Below are positions 7,796 through 16,688 of a stretch of DNA of 64,000 nt, piece by piece. The translations under genes were made by a program, and so were the position numbers. The notes beneath the pieces are model-generated. The model made no database searches, was not told the origin of the DNA, and was given only the letters and a program-made list of their open reading frames with translations. Every line of letters begins with the position of its first letter. Position 1 is the first letter of the stretch. The stretch spans positions 124,001 to 188,000 of the forward strand of contig NZ_JNXE01000008.1 in the NCBI RefSeq assembly GCF_000716605.1, written 5' to 3'. This DNA is from Streptomyces sp. NRRL F-525 (lineage in GTDB: Bacteria; Actinomycetota; Actinomycetes; Streptomycetales; Streptomycetaceae).

Positions 7796-7850
7796 CCCCT
7801 GTCGGCCCCCTCGGGCCGGCCGTCTCGACGTGTTCTCGGAAGGAACTCCC

Positions 7851-8960
7851 ATGTCCGGCCCCGCCCTGCGGCTCGCCCTCGAAATCGACGGCGACGGCGA
7901 CGGCGCCCATCCCGCGGCCTGGCGCCGCGCCGCCCACTCTCCCGACCAGCTGCTGAGCCCGCGCCGGGTGGCCCGTGTCGCCGCCGCCGCGGAGAACGCC
8001 GGGTTCACCCTGCTCACCCTGGACGACGGCGCGCTCCCGCCCGGTAGCGGCCCCGACGTGGTCGGCCGGATCGGCGCGGTGGAGCGGGCCGCGTTCATCG
8101 CCGCGTCGACGAGTGTCGTCGGCATCGCGCCGGTCGTGCCGCTCACCTACGCCGAACCCTTCCACGTATCAAGCCAGTTGGCGTCCCTGGACCACATCTC
8201 GGTCGGACGCGCCGGGTGGGTGGTGAGCGAGGAGGCGCGGCCCGAGGCGGCCTCCGTCTGGGGGCGCCCGCTCGTCGACGGGACCGCGGCCCGCGCCCGC
8301 GAGTCGCGTGACGGGGTCGAGGTCGTCCGCGAACTGTGGGACTCCTGGGAGGACGACGCGGTCATCCGCTCCGTCGCCACCAGCCGCTACCTCGACCGCG
8401 ACCGGCTGCACTACGTCGACTTCACCGGCGACACCTACACGGTGAAGGGCCCGGCGATCGTGCCGCGTCCACCACAGGGCCAACTCGTCGTGCTCGGCAG
8501 CCCGGAGCGCGTCCCCGCCGACCAACTCGACGTGGCCTTCGTCGAGGGCCGCGACCTCGCCGCCGTCACCGCGAGCGCGTCCGCCGCCGGAACACCGCGC
8601 ACCTTCGCCGAGGTCGAAGTCGCCCTCGACACCGCCCACGCCACGGCCGAGGAACGCGTCGAGGACCTTGAGCAGCACGGGACGTGGAGCGACCGGGGAC
8701 GCCTGCGCCACATCGGCTCCGCCGCCGGACTCGCCGCGCTGCTGGGGGAGTTGAGGGGCGTGGTGGACGGAGTGCGCCTGCACCCGCTGGTGTTGGACGA
8801 GGATCTCCCGGAAGTGTCCCGGCTCGTCCTGCCCCATCTCTTCGAACGACGGGACGCCGTACGCCCGTTGGCCGGTGCGTCCCTGCGCACCCACCTGGGT
8901 CTCGACCGGCCCGCCAACCGCTACGCCGTCGCGGCAGCCGCGCAGGAGGACGTCCGATGA
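7851..8960 (+). CDS. LLM-class (luciferase-like) flavin-dependent oxidoreductase
   Basis: A 369-residue bacterial-luciferase-fold enzyme that would use reduced FMN supplied by a separate reductase. Features are the N-terminal strand LRLALEIDGDGDG, a VARVAAAAENAGFTLLTLDDG helix, ERAAFIAASTSVVGIAPVVPLTYAEPFHV, LDHISVGRAGWVV and the RESRDGVEVVRELWDSWEDDA stretch shared with the DszA/NtaA/SnaA branch. The last third is shorter and more divergent than usual. ATG at 7851, GGAAGG upstream. Its stop overlaps the start of the next monooxygenase (ATGA), so they form one operon behind the leader peptide. The likely role is release of sulfur or nitrogen from organic compounds; the substrate is unknown. 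Confidence 0.85.
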   Translation: MSGPALRLALEIDGDGDGAHPAAWRRAAHSPDQLLSPRRVARVAAAAENAGFTLLTLDDGALPPGSGPDVVGRIGAVERAAFIAASTSVVGIAPVVPLTYAEPFHVSSQLASLDHISVGRAGWVVSEEARPEAASVWGRPLVDGTAARARESRDGVEVVRELWDSWEDDAVIRSVATSRYLDRDRLHYVDFTGDTYTVKGPAIVPRPPQGQLVVLGSPERVPADQLDVAFVEGRDLAAVTASASAAGTPRTFAEVEVALDTAHATAEERVEDLEQHGTWSDRGRLRHIGSAAGLAALLGELRGVVDGVRLHPLVLDEDLPEVSRLVLPHLFERRDAVRPLAGASLRTHLGLDRPANRYAVAAAAQEDVR

Positions 8961-10342
8961 CCCGCACCGACCCCCTCGACGTCCCCCGCCCCGACGCCCA
9001 ACTCCACTTCGGTGTCTTCTTCCAGGGCGTCAACCACTGGACCGTCTGGTCGGACCCGGCCAGCGGTTCCCAGATCGACCCCGCCAACTTCCGACGCGTC
9101 GCGCAGACCGCCGAGCGGGGCCTGTTCGACGCGTTCTTCCTGGGGGAGGGGCTGCGGCTGCGCGAGGTCGACGGCCAGATCCACGACCTCGACGTCGCCG
9201 GGCGGCCCGACGCCATCACCCAACTCGCCGCGCTGGCAGCGGTGACGGACCGGATCGGTCTCGTCAGCACGTCCAACACCACCTTCAACGAAGCCGCCGA
9301 CCTCGCCCGCCGTCTCTCCGGCCTCGACCTGCTCTCCGAGGGGCGGGCCGGCTGGAACGTGGTGACGACCGACAACGCCTGGACCGGCGCCAACTTCCGT
9401 CGCGGCGGCTACCTCGACCACGCCGACCGCTACCGTCGCGCCGAGGAGTTCCTCACCGTCGCCCGCGCGATCTGGGACAGCTGGGCGGACGCGGCCGTGT
9501 CCGGCTCGGCCGACGCCCCGGCCTGGGCGGCACCCGATGCCGTACGCCAAGTCCGCCACCAGGGACCGCAGTTCGACGTCGACCTCGCACCCACCCTGCC
9601 GCGCAGCGCCCAGGGACACCCGGTGATCTTCCAGGCCGGGGACTCCGGCGAGGGCCGGGACTTCGCGGCCCGCAACGCCGACGTCATCTTCTCCGCGCAC
9701 GGCAACGACTTCGACGACGCGCTCGCCTTCGCCGACGATCTGCGGCGCCGTCTGAGGGCCGTCGGCCGACCCGACGACGACCTGCGCATCCTCCCCGGTA
9801 CCGAGATCATCATCGGCGCCACGGAGGAGGAGGCCCTGGAGAAGAAGCGCTGGATCCGCCTCCAACAGGTCACCCCGGCAACCGCGTTGGGCATCGCCGG
9901 ACTCCTCTGGGGCATCGATCTCTCCGGCCGCGACGCCGACGGGCCGTTGCCCAAGGAGGACCCGGTCGTCGCCGAGAACGACGGTTCCTTCGGAGCGCGG
10001 CGGATCGCCGATCCCCGCCAAGTCGTCGCCGAATGGCGGGAGAAGGCCGACGCCAACCGCTGGTCCCTGCGCGAGACCGTCATCGCGCTCGGCCCCCAGC
10101 GCGGCCACGTCGGCACCCCGGAGGGCCTGGCCGACAAGTTCGCCCACTTCGTCCGGCACGGCGCCGTCGACGGCTTCAACGTCACGCCGTACCTGATCCC
10201 CGACGGCCTCGACGACATCGTCGACCACCTCGTCCCCGCACTCCAGGAACGCGGTGTCTACCGCACCGAGTACACCGGCACGACCCTGCGCGAGCACCTG
10301 AACCTGCGCGCACCCCTCACCCACCGCACCACCACGGGCTGA
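8957..10342 (+). CDS. NtaA/SnaA/DszA-family FMNH2-dependent monooxygenase
   Basis: A 461-residue flavin monooxygenase of the nitrilotriacetate/desulfurisation branch. Seen: HFGVFFQGVNHWTVWSDP near the N-terminus, AERGLFDAFFLGEGL, the family hallmark SGLDLLSEGRAGWNVVTT with a following NFRRGGYL, the RYRRAEEF...WDSW stretch, and GHPVIFQAGDSGEGRDFAARNADVIF. The C-terminal RHGAVDGFNVTPYL and VYRTEYTGTTLREHL are also typical. The length is normal for the family. Translationally coupled to the preceding LLM enzyme by ATGA. With the cysteine-type leader peptide upstream, a role in using organosulfur compounds under sulfate limitation is likely, but the substrate cannot be inferred. Confidence 0.9.
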   Translation: MTRTDPLDVPRPDAQLHFGVFFQGVNHWTVWSDPASGSQIDPANFRRVAQTAERGLFDAFFLGEGLRLREVDGQIHDLDVAGRPDAITQLAALAAVTDRIGLVSTSNTTFNEAADLARRLSGLDLLSEGRAGWNVVTTDNAWTGANFRRGGYLDHADRYRRAEEFLTVARAIWDSWADAAVSGSADAPAWAAPDAVRQVRHQGPQFDVDLAPTLPRSAQGHPVIFQAGDSGEGRDFAARNADVIFSAHGNDFDDALAFADDLRRRLRAVGRPDDDLRILPGTEIIIGATEEEALEKKRWIRLQQVTPATALGIAGLLWGIDLSGRDADGPLPKEDPVVAENDGSFGARRIADPRQVVAEWREKADANRWSLRETVIALGPQRGHVGTPEGLADKFAHFVRHGAVDGFNVTPYLIPDGLDDIVDHLVPALQERGVYRTEYTGTTLREHLNLRAPLTHRTTTG

Positions 10343-10524
10343 GTCCCCGACACCGCGGACGCGGTGCCCACCGTCCCCCTGTGTCCGGTGGCCACCGCGC
10401 CCGGCCGTCCCGGCCCGGCGTCGCCGTGACCCCCACGGCGACCGTCACAAACGATGGCGGCGAGGGGCACATGGCGGCAATGAATTAGAAACCCCTCTAA
10501 TCGACACCGGGAAGGTTTGCCCGG

Positions 10525-11511
10525 TCACCGCTCGTCAAGCAGGCGCAGGCCCAGCGGAGTTGCGGAGTGCCGTACGAACTGGCCCTGGCGGTGGCTGGCG
10601 ACCAGGCCTCCGTCGCGCAGCACGCCGAGCTGGTAACTGGCGCTGGGCAGCGCGATGTTGGCCGCCGTGGCCACTTCGGACGTCGTCCGCGCTCCGTGGC
10701 TGGCCAGATCCGCCAGGACGACCGTCCGGGTACGGCCCAGCAGCCGCTCCAGCCCGTCCCTGCTCGCCCGGACGATCTCCAGGGGCTGTTTGGCGACCGG
10801 GTAGACGAGCACCGGCCCGAGCGTGGGGTCCGCGAGGGCGGTCGGCCTGCGCCAGCAGAAGTACGACGGGATGAGCAGCAGGCCGCGCCCGTCGAGGTGC
10901 AGCTCGCGGTCGACCGGATAGTCCACCTCGAGGACCGGAGCGTGCCAACGGGCGTGCGGGCGCAGCGCGTTGAGCAGCGCGGAGGTGCCGCCGTCGAGGA
11001 GCGCGCGCGTCCGCAGCTCGACGTCGTCGCCGACGGCCGTCTGGATGCGGGGCCAGTACGGTTCCAGCAGCGTCTCGCAGGACAGCTCCAGGGCCCGCGC
11101 CAACGTCCCCAGGGCCTTGGCGCCCGGTCCCGGTCTGTCGAGGGTCGACACCCAGGACGGCAGCGGACGCGACTCGGCGAGCCGGGACAGCTCATGGGTC
11201 AGCCGGGTGCGGGAGGTGGACCGCACCTGGTCGAGGCCGACGGCCAGCCCGCCGCCCGTGACCGACGGCGTGAGGAAGTCGGGGATGTACCCCACCGGAG
11301 GAATCAGCGTCTGTAAGGGCAACAGAGCCCGCCTGGCCCGCGGATCCTTCGCCAGCCCCTCGCGCACCGACCGGCGCCAGTGCCCGAACTCCAGCGCCCC
11401 TTGCCGCGCGTCCAACCGGCAGACACCGCACACGAGTTCCCAGAGAGCGTGGGGCTGGCGGGCCACCCGGATGCTCTGCAGGTCCTCGGAGGTGAAGTGG
11501 ATACGGAGCAT
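10525..11511 (-). CDS. ArsR-like winged-helix transcriptional regulator with long N-terminal domain
   Basis: A 328-residue regulator. Residues 1-245 form an actinobacterial N-terminal domain of unknown fold (begins MLRIHFTSEDLQSIRVA, later HALWELVCGVCRL). The last 80 residues are a winged helix: VVLADLASHGARTTSEVATAANIALPSASYQLGVLRDGGLV, then SHRQGQFVRHS. Similar large ArsR-type proteins often sit beside exporters, but here the neighbours are a monooxygenase operon (converging) and a DUF1684 gene. ATG at 11511 with AAAGAGG upstream; longer readings to 11823 cross a terminator and are rejected. The target and ligand are unknown. Confidence 0.85.
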   Translation of the reverse strand: MLRIHFTSEDLQSIRVARQPHALWELVCGVCRLDARQGALEFGHWRRSVREGLAKDPRARRALLPLQTLIPPVGYIPDFLTPSVTGGGLAVGLDQVRSTSRTRLTHELSRLAESRPLPSWVSTLDRPGPGAKALGTLARALELSCETLLEPYWPRIQTAVGDDVELRTRALLDGGTSALLNALRPHARWHAPVLEVDYPVDRELHLDGRGLLLIPSYFCWRRPTALADPTLGPVLVYPVAKQPLEIVRASRDGLERLLGRTRTVVLADLASHGARTTSEVATAANIALPSASYQLGVLRDGGLVASHRQGQFVRHSATPLGLRLLDER

Positions 11512-11653
11512 GCGGCCTCTTTCCCGCGCGTCGTCCGTGCGCAGTGTCGGTGGGGGGTACGGCCGCGCGGAAACCAGCGCGTCATTAATGGGGACGACTG
11601 AGGGGTGCGCATGGTTGTCGACGGGAAAGGGATGGACGTACCGCGTGTCGGCG

Positions 11654-11682
11654 AGCAGCCGGGTTCCATGAGCCCGGCTGCT
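11654..11682 (-). terminator. Hairpin terminator after DUF1684 gene
   Basis: Perfect 10-bp arms (11654-11663 and 11673-11682) around a 9-base loop, 14 bp past the stop of the DUF1684 gene. Confidence 0.65.
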
Positions 11683-11695
11683 GCCGGGGCGACGG

Positions 11696-12523
11696 TCAGG
11701 CCAGCCCTCCCCGCTCACGGGGTGTCTTCTGCCCGGCCTCGATGGACACTTGCAGCCGGTTCTCCGCCGGCGGCAGCGGGCAGGTGGCCAGGTCGGTGTA
11801 GGCGCAGGGCAGGTTCGTCGCACGGTTGAAGTCCAGGACGACCGTGCCGTCGGCGTCCGGTGGGGCCAGCGCGAGGGCCCGGTTCGCGGCGTACGTGGTC
11901 ACCCCGGAGGTCGCGTCGGTGAAGAGCACCAGCAGTCCGCCCGGCCCCCGTCCGGGGAACGCGGTCAGGGCCAGCGACTGCCCGTCCAACTGGAACTCGA
12001 CCCGGCCCGGCGCGTCGTACACGTGCTCCAGCCCCTCGACCGCCGCGCCCACGGTCGTCGGACGCGGCGTCTCGAAGGCCGTGTACCGTCCCCGGACCAC
12101 CCAGCGGGGATCCGGCGCGTAGGCGGGCGTACCGGCGAAGTCGGTGCGCAGCGGCGCGTCCGGATGCCGGGGCCGCAGGATGTCGTTCCCGCCCCGCCTG
12201 GCCACCTCGATCACGGCGTCACCCCAGACCGCGTTCACCCCGCCGCGCTCGGGCAGCACACCGAAGTGGTGCTCACCCCGCACCGGCGTTCCGTCCACGA
12301 CGAGTTCCTCGCCTTCGTCGAGGGCTACGGCGACCCCGTCGGCGTCGGTCCACCAGGCGCCGGGCGCGTCCGGGAAGCGCTGCGGCCGGTCGTCGAGCCA
12401 GTGCAGCCCGGTGATCGCCAGGAATCCGTGCGGAGCGGCGAGCCGTTCCTCCTGCCCGCGGTACCACTCCAGCCAGTCCTGGGTGAAGGCCTGGAGGTCG
12501 GTCGTGGTCAGGTCAACGGTCAT
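11696..12523 (-). CDS. DUF1684 domain protein
   Basis: A 275-residue protein of the DUF1684 family. The front carries WLEWYRGQEERLAAPHGFLAITGLHWL; the back carries LVLFTDATSGVTTYAANRAL, then VVLDFNRATNLPCAYTDLATCPLPPAENRLQ and an IEAGQK motif, all highly typical. No enzymatic activity is established for the family; the fold is a beta-sandwich. The ATG at 12523 gives the usual length. It is a single-gene unit ending at a hairpin. A 345-bp non-coding gap lies upstream. Confidence 0.9.
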   Translation of the reverse strand: MTVDLTTTDLQAFTQDWLEWYRGQEERLAAPHGFLAITGLHWLDDRPQRFPDAPGAWWTDADGVAVALDEGEELVVDGTPVRGEHHFGVLPERGGVNAVWGDAVIEVARRGGNDILRPRHPDAPLRTDFAGTPAYAPDPRWVVRGRYTAFETPRPTTVGAAVEGLEHVYDAPGRVEFQLDGQSLALTAFPGRGPGGLLVLFTDATSGVTTYAANRALALAPPDADGTVVLDFNRATNLPCAYTDLATCPLPPAENRLQVSIEAGQKTPRERGGLA

Positions 12524-12758
12524 GGTCGTCGCTCCTTCGTCGTGCGGGGCCCGGCCTCGAAGCGGGGTCGTACCAGTGCCAACCCCGGCCGCCCGGCGGG
12601 GGATTCCGGTCCATGTGTGACAGCTTCATGTCGGGCCGCACCGGGTGCGGACCACCGCGCGCTCCTCCGCTCCCCGTACCACCCGGCGGGCCACCGTCCA
12701 CCCGTACGTGGGACGGCATTGTTCGATTTCCAGCCGCTAGCATTTCCTTCACGTCGAT

Positions 12759-12787
12759 CCATGAAATTGCATGACGGGATTTCATGG
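12759..12787. promoter_or_regulatory. Inverted repeat (possible operator) before the DUF397/XRE pair
   Basis: Perfect 9-bp arms CCATGAAAT / ATTTCATGG at 12759-12767 and 12779-12787 with an 11-bp spacer. It lies in the otherwise empty 345-bp gap 12524-12868, about 20 bp after a TAGCAT -10-like element at 12738-12743, so it could be an operator in the DUF397 promoter/leader. The gap is visibly less GC-rich than its surroundings. No other gene was seen in the gap. Confidence 0.5.
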
Positions 12788-12868
12788 GGCTTCCACCTGT
12801 ACGGTTTCGAGGCCGCGATGGAAACGGTCGGAAAAGTGGTTTTGTCGAACGGAGAGGGTTCGTCTCTG

Positions 12869-13108
12869 ATGCAGAACTTCACGAACGGAATGTCCGCCAA
12901 CCACATCCCGGGAACATGGGTGAAGAGCCGCATGTCCGAAGCGAACGGCATGTGCGTCGAGGTGGCCGCGCTGCCCCGCGGCGGAGTGGCCGTACGTAAC
13001 TCGACCGATCCCGGCGGACCCGCGCTGATCTTTACCGCCGAGGAGATGAGCGCATTCCTCGACGGTGCGAAGAAGGGGGAGTTCGACGGCCTCGGTACTC
13101 TCAACTAG
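12869..13108 (+). CDS. DUF397 protein
   Basis: A 79-residue protein with the DUF397 core: TWVKSRMSEANGMCVEVA (W-x-KS and the Cys-V-E-V motif), GGVAVRNSTDPGGPALIFTAEEMSAFL, and a short tail. DUF397 proteins are partners of XRE/DUF5753 regulators in Streptomyces (WhiJ/AbaA-type loci). The ATG at 12869 is preferred because GGAGAGGG lies 10 bp upstream; an in-frame ATG at 12761 would add 36 residues but falls inside the inverted repeat and has no ribosome site. It is followed 84 bp later by its likely partner. Confidence 0.85.
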   Translation: MQNFTNGMSANHIPGTWVKSRMSEANGMCVEVAALPRGGVAVRNSTDPGGPALIFTAEEMSAFLDGAKKGEFDGLGTLN

Positions 13109-13192
13109 GCGTCGGAGTACATAAGTTCGGGCAACGCCTCCGGCCCGGGCGTGTCATCATGTGAAGGTGACTGCCCGTTGTGAGGAGAAGGC

Positions 13193-14164
13193 GTGTCCCC
13201 GGATCCGATTCCGATCAATCGTCTGGCCCGGCATACGGCCGGGCCGGACACGACAAAGACGGCGGCCACCATCATGCTCGGCCTCGCCGTCAGGGATTTG
13301 CGCGACGAAGCCGGTCTGACACAGAAAGAACTCGCGAAGGCCACCCACGTTTCGAACTCGACCATCAGCCGCCTGGAGAATGCCGATTCCACGCCCGAGG
13401 GGCGCACGGTCGAAGCGGTGATGACATATCTGAAACTCGACGAGTCGGCACGGAACAATTTGGCGATGTTGTTCTCCCGCGCCCAGGAACCGGAATGGTT
13501 CCAGAACAGATTCGACGACTGCACCCCCGACTACCTGCGGCGGCTCCTCGGCCTCGAATCCGTCGCCATCGGGCTCACCACGTACGACGTACGCCTGGTG
13601 TCGGGCCTGCTGCAGACTCCCGAGTACGCGAGCTGCATCCTCCGCACGGGCCTGCACCTCACAGAGTGGGACAGTCCCGAGATGGAGCTCAGGGTCGCCA
13701 TGCGCCGGGAGCGGCAGGAGCGGGTGTTCGGCCAGGCCGAGCCGCCGCGCTGCGTGTTCCTCATGGACGAGTCCGTCCTGCTGCGTCGGGCCGGCTCGGA
13801 CCAGGTGATGCGCGAGCAGATGCTCCACCTCCGGGAGATGGCCCAACTCCCGCACATCACCGTCCGGTTCGTGCTCCTCGACCGGATGATCGCGGGCAAC
13901 GAGGCGTCGATGGCGGGTGGCATGGCCCACCTCCAGTTCGGCCGCGGCGGCCTGCCCGACCTCGTCTACGTCGAGGGCTACCGCAAGGCCGACTACTACA
14001 ACAAGCCCGCGCTGAGCGCCGAGGAGCGGGCGAAGCCCTGGCCGACGAAGGAGAACGACTTCGAGCGGCACCTCCAGCTCCTGCTGCGCATCCAGGGCGA
14101 GGCGTGTGCCTCGCCCATGGAAAGCCGGCGCATGCTGGACGAGGCCGTCGCGCGGTACTCCTAG
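13193..14164 (+). CDS. XRE helix-turn-helix regulator with DUF5753 domain
   Basis: A 323-residue DNA-binding protein. Residues 25-80 form the XRE helix-turn-helix (LGLAVRDLRDEAGLTQKELAKATHVSNSTISRLENA). From about 100 onward is the DUF5753 domain: YLRRLLGLESVAIGLTTYDVRLVSGLLQTPEYA, the R.ERQ stretch, FLMDESVLLR and MREQMLHLREMAQLPHITVRFV. This is the WhiJ-like family that controls development and antibiotic production in streptomycetes together with small DUF397 partners, one of which is encoded just upstream. GTG start at 13193 with GAGGAGAAGG upstream. Target promoters are unknown. Confidence 0.92.
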   Translation: MSPDPIPINRLARHTAGPDTTKTAATIMLGLAVRDLRDEAGLTQKELAKATHVSNSTISRLENADSTPEGRTVEAVMTYLKLDESARNNLAMLFSRAQEPEWFQNRFDDCTPDYLRRLLGLESVAIGLTTYDVRLVSGLLQTPEYASCILRTGLHLTEWDSPEMELRVAMRRERQERVFGQAEPPRCVFLMDESVLLRRAGSDQVMREQMLHLREMAQLPHITVRFVLLDRMIAGNEASMAGGMAHLQFGRGGLPDLVYVEGYRKADYYNKPALSAEERAKPWPTKENDFERHLQLLLRIQGEACASPMESRRMLDEAVARYS

Positions 14165-14189
14165 GCGCTGTCCCTGAGTTGGGCCGGCC

Positions 14190-14996
14190 CTATCGCCGGG
14201 GCGGCACTTTCCCCAGCCCGCCGTATTCCGTCCACTCGATGCTGCGCCGGCGCTGCTGGAGCTCGGAGTCGGGCCGCCAGTCGGTCACGTCGACGAGTCC
14301 CGGGTCCTCCACGACGAGCCTCTCGAAGATCTCGTCGACGTCCGCCTTCTCCCGGACCCTGCCCCAATTGCCCCCGGTCTGGACCCGCATGAGCTCGGTG
14401 ACGTCGTCGCGGACCTTGGCGTCGTCGCTCACGAGCTGGCACAGGACGACGAAGCTGCCCGGGACGAGCTGGTCAACGACCCTTTCCACAAAGGCCTTTG
14501 GTTCGGCGCTGTCCGGCAGACAGTGCAGTACGGAGATGAACAGGGCGGCCGCCGGCTCGGCGAAGTCGATGAGCCGGGTGAAGTCCGGGTGGCCGAAGAT
14601 GGTGTCGGTGTCCGTCATGTCGACCGACAGGATCGCCGTGTTGTCGTTCTCGTTCAGCAGGGACTGGCCCAGCGACAGGACCACGGGATCGTTGTCGATA
14701 TAGACGACGTGGGACTCGGGATCGACCTCCTGCGCGATCTGGTGCACATTGCGCTGCGTGGGAAGGCCCGAGCCGAAATCGATGAACTGCCTTATCCCGT
14801 GCTGCTCGGCCAGCACTCTGACCACGCGCTGGAGGAACCACCGGTTGTTCAGCGCGATCTCACGCGAGGTGGGTGCCACCTCCAGCAATAACTCGCAGGC
14901 ATTCCGGTCTGCTTCGAAGTTGTTGCTGCCGCCCAGCAGCCAGTCGTACATCCGCGCCGCGCTGGGCAACGACAGATCGACATGATTGTGCTCCAC
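14190..14996 (-). CDS. SAM-dependent methyltransferase, DUF574 family
   Basis: A 268-residue protein of the actinobacterial DUF574 family (Rossmann-fold methyltransferase). Seen: SAARMYDWLLGGSNNFEADR near the start, FIDFGSGLPTQRNVHQIAQ (SAM-binding loop), VVYIDNDPVVL, and a C-terminal GLVDVTDWRPD. The start is uncertain: the GTG at 14996 has GAGGGGAC upstream and places the SARMYD motif at the usual distance, while in-frame ATG/GTG codons at 15029 and 15077 would add 11 or 27 residues without a good ribosome site. Substrates of the family are unknown. It converges on the XRE gene with a 25-bp gap. A paralogue lies at 22.1 kb. Confidence 0.88.
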   Translation of the reverse strand: MEHNHVDLSLPSAARMYDWLLGGSNNFEADRNACELLLEVAPTSREIALNNRWFLQRVVRVLAEQHGIRQFIDFGSGLPTQRNVHQIAQEVDPESHVVYIDNDPVVLSLGQSLLNENDNTAILSVDMTDTDTIFGHPDFTRLIDFAEPAAALFISVLHCLPDSAEPKAFVERVVDQLVPGSFVVLCQLVSDDAKVRDDVTELMRVQTGGNWGRVREKADVDEIFERLVVEDPGLVDVTDWRPDSELQQRRRSIEWTEYGGLGKVPPRR

Positions 14997-15173
14997 CAAC
15001 GGCCCGTCCCCTCGCCGAATCCGCCCCATCCGAAGTGGAGTTGCCCATCCTAGGAGGGCGGCATACGGCCGCACCACCGCTGGTTCGGGTGAACCGTGGC
15101 GCAGGTTGGCGGAAGGTGGCGGATCGGAGCGTCCGCGAGGAGACCGCGTACGCCGGGAGGGATACCGGCGGGG

Positions 15174-15689
15174 TCAGAGACGCCTCAAGGGCGCCTCCGC
15201 ACCGATGAGTTGGGGGAAGGTCCGCCGCGCGGCGGCGAGAGCAGCTTCGACCGCGGACGGCTCGACACCCATCAACTCGGCGGCCTCGGCGAGAGAGAAG
15301 CCCAGTCGGCGGCACAACACCACGCTGTCCGCGCAGGCGTTGGGGAGCCGCTGGTACAGCATGGCCAGAACCGGGTCCTGCGCCGCGGCACGCTCGCCCC
15401 GCCGCTCTACCTGACGGCGGAGCTCTTCCCAGACCTCGGCCGCGGGGCAGGGCTGCCACATCAGCCACTGCCAGCGTTCGTGGGCGGACACCAGCGTGGC
15501 CTCCACGACAGCCGTGGAACGGGCCACCGCGGACAGCCGAGCCCGGGTGTAGAGCGTGTAGCGGGGGCGGTTCCGTTCGGCGAAGGCCGCGAAACCGAGG
15601 TCCGCGATCACCGGATCAACCGCCGATGACGGGGAGTCGATCCCGGTGCGCAATGCCGCGATTTCGGGTGCGGAAAGGGGGAAAGACAC
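15174..15689 (-). CDS. Sigma-70-like protein with C-terminal region 4 helix-turn-helix
   Basis: A 171-residue protein. The C-terminal third reads LPNACADSVVLCRRLGFSLAEAAELMGVEPSAVEAALAAARRTFP, a sigma region 4-like HTH. The front part (RYTLYTRARLSAVARSTAVVEATLVSAHERWQWLMWQ) takes the place of region 2 but is only weakly like it. It may be a degenerate sigma factor or sigma-like regulator. The start is uncertain: GTG at 15689 (MSFPLSAPEIAAL) is chosen; reading open to 15854 gives an implausible N-terminus. Upstream at 15908-15927 is a CCTTTTC/GAAAAGG inverted repeat that may be an operator. Confidence 0.7.
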   Translation of the reverse strand: MSFPLSAPEIAALRTGIDSPSSAVDPVIADLGFAAFAERNRPRYTLYTRARLSAVARSTAVVEATLVSAHERWQWLMWQPCPAAEVWEELRRQVERRGERAAAQDPVLAMLYQRLPNACADSVVLCRRLGFSLAEAAELMGVEPSAVEAALAAARRTFPQLIGAEAPLRRL

Positions 15690-15959
15690 GCCCTCGACGA
15701 ATCGGCTGGTCCATTTCGTTGTTTCCTTGTCGATCTGCTTCGTCCCCCGGGATGTGAATGAGCACTTTCCCGGACGGGTCCGCTGTGGCCCCGAAAGGAA
15801 ACTACCGCGCAGGGCCGGGCAGTTGAGCTGTCCCGGCCCTCCATGCAAAGTCATTCTGCGTACTGAACATCGCGGTCAGGGGGCGCCTAATTCCGTCGCG
15901 AGCCGATCCTTTTCAGGGTCGAAAAGGGCGCCATATCTCCCCTTCGATCATTTTCGATC

Positions 15960-15988
15960 AGGTCGGCTGGACGGTTCTCAGCCGACCT
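15960..15988. terminator. Hairpin overlapping the carbonic anhydrase stop codon
   Basis: Perfect 10-bp arms AGGTCGGCTG / CAGCCGACCT (15960-15969, 15979-15988). The right arm contains the last codons of the carbonic anhydrase gene, and T-rich sequence follows on the minus strand side. Confidence 0.6.
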
Positions 15989-16466
15989 CGTTGAGCTTCC
16001 CGGTCGCCACGTCGAAGACGAAGCCCCTGATGCGGTCCTTGTGCACGATGAAGGGGTCGGCCTTGATGCGGGCGATCGACTGCCGTACGTCGGCGTCCAG
16101 ATCGGTGAAGGCCTCCGCCGCCCAGGACGGGCGGATACCGGTGTCCTCCTCGACCGCGGCCTTGAAGCCGTCGTCCGTGAAGGTCAGCATGCCGCAGTCC
16201 GTGTGGTGGATGAGGATGATCTCCTCGGTGCCCAGGAGCCGTTGGCTGATCGCTAGCGAGCGGATCTCGTCCTGCGTGACGACACCGCCCGCGTTGCGGA
16301 TGACGTGGGCCTCGCCCTCGTTCAGGCCGAGGATCGCGTACACGTTGAGGCGGGCGTCCATGCAGGCCACGACGGCGAGGTGGCTGGCGGGCGGCAGGGG
16401 CAGCGGGCCGTCGAAGGTCTCGGCGTAACGGGCGTTGTTGGCCAGCAGTTCATCGGTCACGGACAT
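15978..16466 (-). CDS. Beta-class carbonic anhydrase
   Basis: A 162-residue zinc enzyme interconverting CO2 and bicarbonate. Zinc ligands and the catalytic dyad are visible: C35-M-D37-A-R39 and H88-H-T-D-C91, with the RNAGG loop at residues 57-61 typical of the short actinobacterial beta-CA branch (Rv1284-like). Length is normal for that branch. Start ATG at 16466. It stands alone between a sigma-like gene and a DUF427 gene, and a hairpin covers its end. Confidence 0.93.
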   Translation of the reverse strand: MSVTDELLANNARYAETFDGPLPLPPASHLAVVACMDARLNVYAILGLNEGEAHVIRNAGGVVTQDEIRSLAISQRLLGTEEIILIHHTDCGMLTFTDDGFKAAVEEDTGIRPSWAAEAFTDLDADVRQSIARIKADPFIVHKDRIRGFVFDVATGKLNEVG

Positions 16467-16688
16467 GGTGGACCTCGGTTCTCGTCTCGTGTGTTCTCAG
16501 AGGTGCGGTGCGGGAGTCGGGGACGACAGCGCACGGCGACAGAACACGTCGAAGACGTGGACACGACGCGAGGGCCAGAAGCCCGTCAGCGTGGTGGTGA
16601 AGGTCGGCACCCGACCAGTGAACCCTCCGCCACCGGAAACTGGCAAGCAGCGGCCGGCCGCACAACCCACGGATCAGGGAGCAACGGT

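Noticed and set aside
8921..10324. 467-codon minus-strand frame opposite the NtaA/SnaA-type monooxygenase
   Set aside because: Val/Gly/Asp-rich low complexity with no ribosome site; mirror of a well-conserved + strand enzyme.
10484..10501. Short inverted repeat ATTAGA-N6-TCTAAT between convergent genes
   Set aside because: Only 6-bp AT-rich arms without a T-run; could occur by chance and is too weak for a terminator or operator call.
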